Position numbers and translations under genes: made by a program. Below are positions 7,025 through 10,647 of a stretch of 10,647 bases of DNA, one piece after another. Numbering within the stretch: position 1 is the stretch's first letter; every line of letters starts with the position of its first letter. A model generated the notes under the pieces. The model made no database searches and was not told where the DNA came from. It worked only from the letters and a program-made list of their open reading frames with translations. Where the stretch lies: assembly GCA_043811005.1 (NCBI GenBank), contig JBDRNO010000199.1, positions 1 through 10,647 of the forward strand. Reading direction: 5' to 3'. This DNA is from JBDRNO01 sp043811005. Its GTDB lineage: Bacteria > Bacteroidota > Bacteroidia > NORP154.

Positions 7025-7588
7025 CTATATCCCCTCCTTAAATTTCTTCACCACTTCCCCAACTTTTGGATTTATTGAATTGAACTTTTCAATTTTTTCT
7101 TTAGCCATATCAACATATAATTTAATCTCTTTTTTTAAACCGGAAACAGCTTTCATCTCAGCCTCATAATATGTATTGAATTGTTCCTTAGTGATTATCT
7201 CTTTCTCAATATCGTGTTTCAGGTTTTTTAATTGTTCATTTGAGTAAACGATTTCTTTTTCCAAATATTCTTTAATTCTCAAAAAATGCTTCAATGTTTT
7301 TTGTATAGAGTGATAATCGGAAAGCAATTTTGAGATATCCCAGGATAATGTATCTTGATAATGAGTTTTAACAAAATCCATGTTGGTGTTGATTTCCTCC
7401 CTTATTTTCTTTGCATTTTCAATATTGATCTCCTTCAGGTGCAAGTGTGCTTTTTCTACTACCTGACCTAAGCTGTCAATGGCTGATACTTCTTTTTTTA
7501 CATCAACATTCTTACAAGAGCTAAGAATCAATGGGAGAAAGATGAATAATTTTATACCAATCGACAAGTATGATTGTATCGCTGTCAT
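7025..7588 (-). CDS. Putative coiled-coil lipoprotein, unknown function
   Basis: A 187-residue protein with an N-terminal hydrophobic stretch ending in a canonical lipobox (LSSC, Cys25), so probably a lipoprotein anchored in the inner or outer membrane facing the periplasm. The mature part is charged, rich in Lys/Glu and almost certainly long helices or coiled coil (for example near 62-160); it has no cysteine after the lipobox and no catalytic motif I recognise. The first 12 residues are unusually polar for a signal peptide, and a TTG at codon 8 would give a more typical one, so the start is uncertain. Its ATG overlaps the TGA of a 24-codon frame upstream. It follows serS on the same strand after 144 bp. 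I do not recognise the family. Confidence 0.7.
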   Translation of the reverse strand: MTAIQSYLSIGIKLFIFLPLILSSCKNVDVKKEVSAIDSLGQVVEKAHLHLKEINIENAKKIREEINTNMDFVKTHYQDTLSWDISKLLSDYHSIQKTLKHFLRIKEYLEKEIVYSNEQLKNLKHDIEKEIITKEQFNTYYEAEMKAVSGLKKEIKLYVDMAKEKIEKFNSINPKVGEVVKKFKEGI

Positions 7589-7659
7589 TCAAGTAAGTAA
7601 TAATTTGAGAATTCCCATTCAACTTTAACGTATCGGAATTTACTCATACCTTTAGGCAT
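7585..7659 (-). CDS. Possible 24-residue leader peptide
   Basis: An ATG at 7659 opens a frame of 24 codons (starting MPKGMSKFRYVKVEW) whose TGA overlaps the start of the lipoprotein gene as ATGA, the arrangement often used for translational coupling. Against it: the length is within chance expectation, its start lies in a small palindrome (CATACCT, TT, AGGCATG at 7644-7659), and I cannot test conservation. The segment could equally be part of a repeat element. Confidence 0.25.
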   Translation of the reverse strand: MPKGMSKFRYVKVEWEFSNYYLLE

Positions 7660-7710
7660 GCCGCACAAAACCCCTCGTGAATACTTCGTATTTCAAAAAC
7701 ATTAATAAAA

Positions 7711-7722
7711 AAACCACAGATT
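7711..7722. repeat. Fragment of the CCACAGATT repeat
   Basis: AAACCACAGATT is identical to part of the inner arm of the nested palindrome (6923-6934). It lies 10 bp past the serS stop without a partner arm. It is short, so shared ancestry is plausible but not proven. Confidence 0.4.
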
Positions 7723-7732
7723 ACAAAAAATT

Positions 7733-9001
7733 TTAAATTATCTGAAACCCTGTATAAGAAACAAGCGCTTGAGGTATTTTAATACCTTCCGGTGTTTGAT
7801 TATTTTCCAACATAGCAGCCAAAATACGTGGCAATGCCAGGGCGCTTCCGTTTAAGGTGTGGAGAAGTTGTGTTTTTTTTGTTTCATCCCTGAAACGGAG
7901 CTTTAACCTGTTTGCCTGGAAGGTTTCAAAATTTGAGATTGAGCTAACCTCCAGCCATTTTTGTTGTGCGGCAGAATACACTTCCATATCATAAGTGAGG
8001 GCTGATGTAAAGCCCAGGTTCCCACCACAGAGCTTTACAACCCTGAATGGCAATTCCAGTTGTCTTAATAGACCTATAACATATTCCAGCATTTCTTCCA
8101 GTGCTTCATAAGATCTGCCGGGATGTTGTATCTGTACGACCTCTACCTTATCGAACTGGTGAAGGCGGTTAAGCCCTTTTACATCCTTGCCGTAAGACCC
8201 TGCCTCTCGCCTGAAACAGGGAGTGTAGGCAACTATTTTTATTGGCAGGTCTTCTTCTTTCAAGATCACGCCTCTATACATGTTTGTTAAAGGTACTTCC
8301 GCAGTTGGAGAAAGATATAAATTATCTGACCGAAGGATATACATCTGGTCATCTTTGTCGGGCAATTGCCCCGTGCCAAACCCTGATGCTTCGTTTACCA
8401 GAATCGGAGGCTGTATTTCCCTGTAGCCAGCGTCCACGGCTTTATCTATAAAAAAGTTTATCAATGACCGTTGAAGCTTGGCACCTTTGTCTTTATATAC
8501 AGGGAACCCACCACCCGTAATCGTGCTTCCCATTTCAAAGTCAATGATATCGTAATGAACGGCAAGCTCCCAGTGGGGTTTAGCTTTTCCTCCTAAATCA
8601 GGAATATTGCCTTCTTCAAAAATAAGCTCATCGTCTTCTGAAGTTTTTCCTGAAGGGACTGATTTATGGGGTATGTTTGGGATATCAACCAACAAGTTAT
8701 TTAATTCCTTTTCAATATTTGTAAAAACTTCATTAAACTTTTTGGAAATTCCTTTTAACTCAATAGTTTTTGATTTTAATTTATTTGCTTCATCAGCTTT
8801 TCCTTTGCCAAACAGCTCACCGATTTGTTTTGAAGCTGTATTTAGTTGAGCCAAAGTATTGTCTAAATCGTTTTGGGCTTTTTTACGCTTGTCATCCAGC
8901 TCAATAATCAAATTGATGATCCTGCCAGCATCAAAATTTTTGATGGCAAGGCACTCAATGGCTTCTTTCTTGTTCTCTCTTAAATATGCGACCTGTAGCA
9001 T
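7733..9001 (-). CDS. serS: Seryl-tRNA synthetase
   Basis: A 422-residue class II aminoacyl-tRNA synthetase that charges tRNA-Ser (and tRNA-Sec where present). The N-terminal arm, about residues 28-104, is the long antiparallel coiled coil that grips the tRNA variable arm. The catalytic domain shows the serine-binding TAE at 233-235, motif 2 (CFRREAGSYGKD then GLNRLHQFDKVE, about 262-287) and motif 3 (HTLNGSALALPRILAAMLEN, 381-400, with Arg392). Length is normal and nothing is missing. The ATG at 9001 gives the usual N terminus (MLQVAYLRENK). It lies downstream of rplU-rpmA in the same direction but beyond a terminator, so it either relies on read-through or has its own promoter; I found no exact TAnnTTTG upstream. 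Confidence 0.98.
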   Translation of the reverse strand: MLQVAYLRENKKEAIECLAIKNFDAGRIINLIIELDDKRKKAQNDLDNTLAQLNTASKQIGELFGKGKADEANKLKSKTIELKGISKKFNEVFTNIEKELNNLLVDIPNIPHKSVPSGKTSEDDELIFEEGNIPDLGGKAKPHWELAVHYDIIDFEMGSTITGGGFPVYKDKGAKLQRSLINFFIDKAVDAGYREIQPPILVNEASGFGTGQLPDKDDQMYILRSDNLYLSPTAEVPLTNMYRGVILKEEDLPIKIVAYTPCFRREAGSYGKDVKGLNRLHQFDKVEVVQIQHPGRSYEALEEMLEYVIGLLRQLELPFRVVKLCGGNLGFTSALTYDMEVYSAAQQKWLEVSSISNFETFQANRLKLRFRDETKKTQLLHTLNGSALALPRILAAMLENNQTPEGIKIPQALVSYTGFQII

Positions 9002-9041
9002 TGGCAGTTTTTAATTTGTTGTGAAATTAATATTTATAAAT

Positions 9042-9069
9042 AAAAAAATCCCGGGTATTTCGGGATTTT
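9042..9069 (-). terminator. Rho-independent terminator after rpmA
   Basis: The arms AAAATCCCG (9045-9053) and CGGGATTTT (9061-9069) form a perfect 9-bp stem with a 7-base loop. On the minus strand the stem runs into a U tract (T7 then ATTTAT), so it fits termination of the rplU-rpmA transcript, 42 bp past the rpmA stop. The opposite strand also has some U, but no gene ends there. Confidence 0.8.
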
Positions 9070-9106
9070 AATAAAGGTTAACACATAATCCTGTGTCTAT
9101 AATTTA

Positions 9107-9125
9107 CCCGCTAATTTTCAGCGGG
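9107..9125 (-). other. Small hairpin spanning the rpmA stop codon
   Basis: CCCGCT (9107-9112) and AGCGGG (9120-9125) pair as a 6-bp stem with a 7-base loop. The rpmA stop codon (9111-9113) starts in one arm and runs into the loop. It lies 38 bp ahead of the terminator and may protect the mRNA end, or be incidental to the Ala-Pro-Ala-Glu-Asn coding sequence. Confidence 0.35.
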
Positions 9126-9377
9126 CGCTGATTCAACATATACAAAAGATCTGTCTTTTTTTCTTTTCTTGAATATAACAGTGCCCTCAGTAAGGGCAAA
9201 AAGGGTGTGGTCCTTGCCAATACCAACGTTTGTGCCTGGTGAGTGTTTAGTTCCTCTTTGCCTGACAATTATATTTCCTGCCCTGACAAACTGTCCTCCA
9301 AAAATTTTAATGCCTAATCGCTTGCTTTGGGATTCCCTGCCGTTTCGTGAGCTGCCCGCTCCTTTTTTGTGTGCCAT
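9111..9377 (-). CDS. rpmA: 50S ribosomal protein L27
   Basis: An 88-residue protein of the large ribosomal subunit whose N-terminal tail reaches toward the peptidyl-transferase centre. The family signature is plain: MAHKKGAGSSRNGRESQSKR at 1-20, then GGQFVRAGNIIVRQRGTK and GVGKDHTLFA-like GIGKDHTLFAL. It begins directly with MAHKKG, so it lacks the cleaved N-terminal extension seen in Firmicutes L27. Follows rplU with a 72-bp gap that contains a repeat copy and is terminated by the hairpin at 9042-9069. Confidence 0.98.
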   Translation of the reverse strand: MAHKKGAGSSRNGRESQSKRLGIKIFGGQFVRAGNIIVRQRGTKHSPGTNVGIGKDHTLFALTEGTVIFKKRKKDRSFVYVESAPAEN

Positions 9378-9413
9378 TTTTGATTTACGATTTTAAATTT
9401 ATTATTTATGTTT

Positions 9414-9452
9414 TAGTATCGAAATTCCAATATTTACGAAGTTATGTTCTTA
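9414..9452 (-). repeat. Intergenic repeat, copy 2 (rpmA/rplU junction)
   Basis: Same blocks as 3486-3537: TAGTATCGAAATT at one end and TACGAAGTTATGTTCTTA at the other, without the 13-base middle insert. As in copy 1, the last three bases are the stop codon of the gene upstream in the transcript (here rplU). On the coding strand it reads TAA, then ACATAACTTCGTAAA. Confidence 0.75.
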
Positions 9453-9944
9453 TTCCTCTTTTTTTGTTGCTTTTTTAACAGATGTTTTTTTTGCAGTTGC
9501 GGATTTCTTTACTGTCTTTTTGGTTGAAGCTTCGATTGCTACTGATTTTCCTTCTGTATCTTTTGCAGGTGATTTTATTTTTGCCTCGGGTTTAACAGTC
9601 TCCTTTTCCACAGGCGCTATTTTGGCAGCGGCTTTTTCCTCTATTTTCTCTATTTGTATTTTTGTCAATAGCTGGCGGTGCCCATTTCTAGTTTTATATC
9701 CCTTTCTTCTTCTCTTTTTAAAAACTATGACCTTATCTGCTTTAATATGCTCCACTATCCTTGCAGATACAATCGCCCCTATTACAACAGGGTTGCCAAC
9801 AGAAATTTTACCATTATTATCAATTAGCAGTATTTTATCAAAATTTACTTTTGACTCTTCCTTCCCTTCTAATCGGTGAACAAATATCTCCTGATCTTGC
9901 TCAACCTTAAATTGCTGCCCGGCTATATCTACTATTGCGTACAT
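9450..9944 (-). CDS. rplU: 50S ribosomal protein L21 with long basic tail
   Basis: Large-subunit ribosomal protein that contacts 23S rRNA. Residues 1-104 are the standard L21 fold: MYAIVDIAGQQFKVEQDQ at the start, DKILLID near 36-42, and the signature VFKKRRRKGYKTRNGHRQ at 74-91. After residue 104 comes a 60-residue extension rich in Lys, Ala, Thr, Glu and Pro, with repeated TKKT/KKS/AKKT-like basic blocks. It is low in complexity and probably disordered, and resembles histone H1-like tails. Extended L21 occurs in other Bacteroidota as far as I recall. First gene of the minus-strand cluster, with a good promoter 93-124 bp upstream. Confidence 0.97.
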   Translation of the reverse strand: MYAIVDIAGQQFKVEQDQEIFVHRLEGKEESKVNFDKILLIDNNGKISVGNPVVIGAIVSARIVEHIKADKVIVFKKRRRKGYKTRNGHRQLLTKIQIEKIEEKAAAKIAPVEKETVKPEAKIKSPAKDTEGKSVAIEASTKKTVKKSATAKKTSVKKATKKEE

Positions 9945-10036
9945 TTGTGTATATTTAATTATATGTTTATACGTTTAAAATTTATAATGTATTGGTATTG
10001 TTTTTTTATTTATTGTGAAATTTCAAAAATTGGGTG

Positions 10037-10068
10037 CAAAGTTATATAATAATTACGATATTTTCAAA
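10037..10068 (-). promoter_or_regulatory. Bacteroidota-type promoter for rplU-rpmA
   Basis: On the minus strand, TTTG (10068-10065), a 20-bp spacer, then TAACTTTG (10044-10037), which fits TAnnTTTG exactly. The expected start of transcription is near 10030, giving a leader of about 85 bases before the rplU ATG. The leader is AT-rich and I see no clear ribosomal-protein binding structure in it. Confidence 0.7.
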
Positions 10069-10131
10069 AATGTATACAAACATTTGTTCAAAAATAATAA
10101 TTTCACTCTGGAAATAAATATAAAAGAATTA

Positions 10132-10162
10132 TTTGTTTATGTAGATAAATAACATAATTTTG
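10132..10162 (+). promoter_or_regulatory. Bacteroidota-type promoter for the 42-residue lipoprotein
   Basis: TTTG (10132-10135), a 19-bp spacer, then TAATTTTG (10155-10162), an exact TAnnTTTG. Expected transcription start near 10169, giving a leader of about 100 bases. The leader can form a 7-bp hairpin (AAGATTT 10172-10178 with AAATCTT 10197-10203) and a GC hairpin (CGCC 10207-10210 with GGCG 10215-10218). It is back to back with the rplU promoter. Confidence 0.65.
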
Positions 10163-10268
10163 CACCTGTTAAAGATTTTTTTAAAATTTCAGGGACAAAT
10201 CTTCTTCGCCAGTTGGCGTATTATTTTAAATCTTGTTCAATTCAATTTTTTTTAACTTGAGTAAATAA

Positions 10269-10397
10269 ATGAAAAAGTTCGTTTTGCTTTTAACTGCTAT
10301 TGTTTTAATAGGATTGATCCTTTCTGCATGCAGAACTCATGAGAGATGCCCCGCTTATGGCAAAATTGATAAGAAAAAAGTAGAAAAGTCTGTATAA
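10269..10397 (+). CDS. Tiny lipoprotein precursor, 42 residues
   Basis: The only gene on the plus strand. It has a textbook lipoprotein signal peptide: MKKF, a run of hydrophobic residues (VLLLTAIVLIGLI) and the lipobox LSAC with Cys21 as the lipidated residue. The mature peptide would be only 22 residues: it has a second cysteine in the motif RCPAYGK and a Lys-rich end (KKKVEK). No enzyme domain is possible; a small envelope or stress-related lipoprotein or an entericidin-like peptide is conceivable, but I do not recognise a function. An exact Bacteroidota promoter lies about 100 bp upstream and AT-rich sequence without Shine-Dalgarno precedes the ATG. These signals together make it credible despite its size. 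Confidence 0.75.
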   Translation: MKKFVLLLTAIVLIGLILSACRTHERCPAYGKIDKKKVEKSV

Positions 10398-10505
10398 ATC
10401 AGTGAGAGTTTATATTGTTTTTTTATAAACGAGTAGTTAAAAGAAGTTAAAATTTATCCCGTCCCCCCTTTTATTAGGCTCGTAAAAGTTCATTAATACC
10501 CCTGT
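10398..10505. other. Gene-free region after the tiny lipoprotein gene
   Basis: No coding signal is seen. GTTTATA (10408-10414) and TATAAAC (10424-10430) form a weak AT hairpin with a U-rich loop but no following U tract, so it is a doubtful terminator. Confidence 0.4.
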
Positions 10506-10588
10506 ACATTAATTAGAGTCTGTCCATAAAATCAAGGTTTGCATAAAATGAAGCACCAAATCACAAATGACAAATCACAAATAAATTC
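10506..10588. repeat. Left half of the palindromic MITE-like element
   Basis: It begins with the inverted-repeat end at 10506-10533 (ACATTAATTAGAGTCTGTCC, then ATAAAATC), which matches the reverse complement of 117-144 at 24 of 28 positions. It continues with CAAATNAC-type words that mirror 60-110 loosely. It leads straight into the 59-bp core. Confidence 0.6.
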
Positions 10589-10647
10589 CAAATATCAATT
10601 ATCAAATGACCGAAACAGTTTTGGTCATTGAGTTTTTGAGCATTGTG
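10589..10647. repeat. Terminal direct repeat, right copy
   Basis: Identical over 59 bases to positions 1-59 and in the same orientation; the hairpin is at 10605-10629. What precedes it differs from what would precede the left copy, so each window end carries one half of the larger palindrome. Confidence 0.9.

Noticed and set aside
9520..9879. 119-codon plus-strand frame opposite rplU
   Set aside because: It is antisense to the L21 gene, and its hydrophobic, Ser/Phe-rich composition is the expected mirror of the Lys-rich tail.
10408..10430. Terminator for the tiny lipoprotein gene
   Set aside because: The stem is seven A-T-rich pairs with the U run in the loop rather than after the stem.
1..10647. 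CRISPR array, tRNA or rRNA genes, phage or defence system
   Set aside because: No regularly spaced repeats, cloverleaf-like sequences or characteristic proteins were seen; the repeats present are isolated palindromes.

Overview
The window looks like chromosomal DNA from an uncultured, AT-rich member of the Bacteroidota. Four things point there. The proline dehydrogenase is the short, stand-alone type typical of that phylum. Translation starts lack Shine-Dalgarno sequences. Two promoters match the Bacteroidota pattern (TTTG, 19-20 bp spacer, TAnnTTTG). The intergenic regions are full of short palindromic repeats. I cannot place it more precisely.

Layout, in the direction most genes are read (minus strand, right to left): rplU (L21, with a long basic tail), rpmA (L27), a rho-independent terminator, serS, a small coiled-coil lipoprotein of unknown function, an exported TPR protein, nadA, an OsmC-family protein, nadB, a 449-bp gap made largely of palindromic repeats, and a proline dehydrogenase. 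At the right end one gene runs the other way: a 42-residue lipoprotein precursor whose promoter is back to back with the rplU promoter. It is followed by gene-free repeat DNA.

The genes form three functional groups: translation (rplU, rpmA, serS); the first two steps of de novo NAD synthesis (NadB makes iminoaspartate, NadA makes quinolinate) with an OsmC-type peroxidase-like protein between them; and proline catabolism. nadC and the P5C dehydrogenase are not in the window. The TPR gene and nadA are only 3 bp apart and probably co-transcribed.

I see no defence, phage or secretion system, and no CRISPR or tRNA. The unusual content is the repeat landscape: at least five families of small inverted-repeat elements, one supplying the last codons of proline dehydrogenase, and a 59-bp sequence that both begins and ends the window. 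In the centre of each copy is the same hairpin, and the two window ends are complementary halves of one larger palindromic element. This suggests the window is a contig broken at two copies of a dispersed repeat, or less likely a circular molecule.
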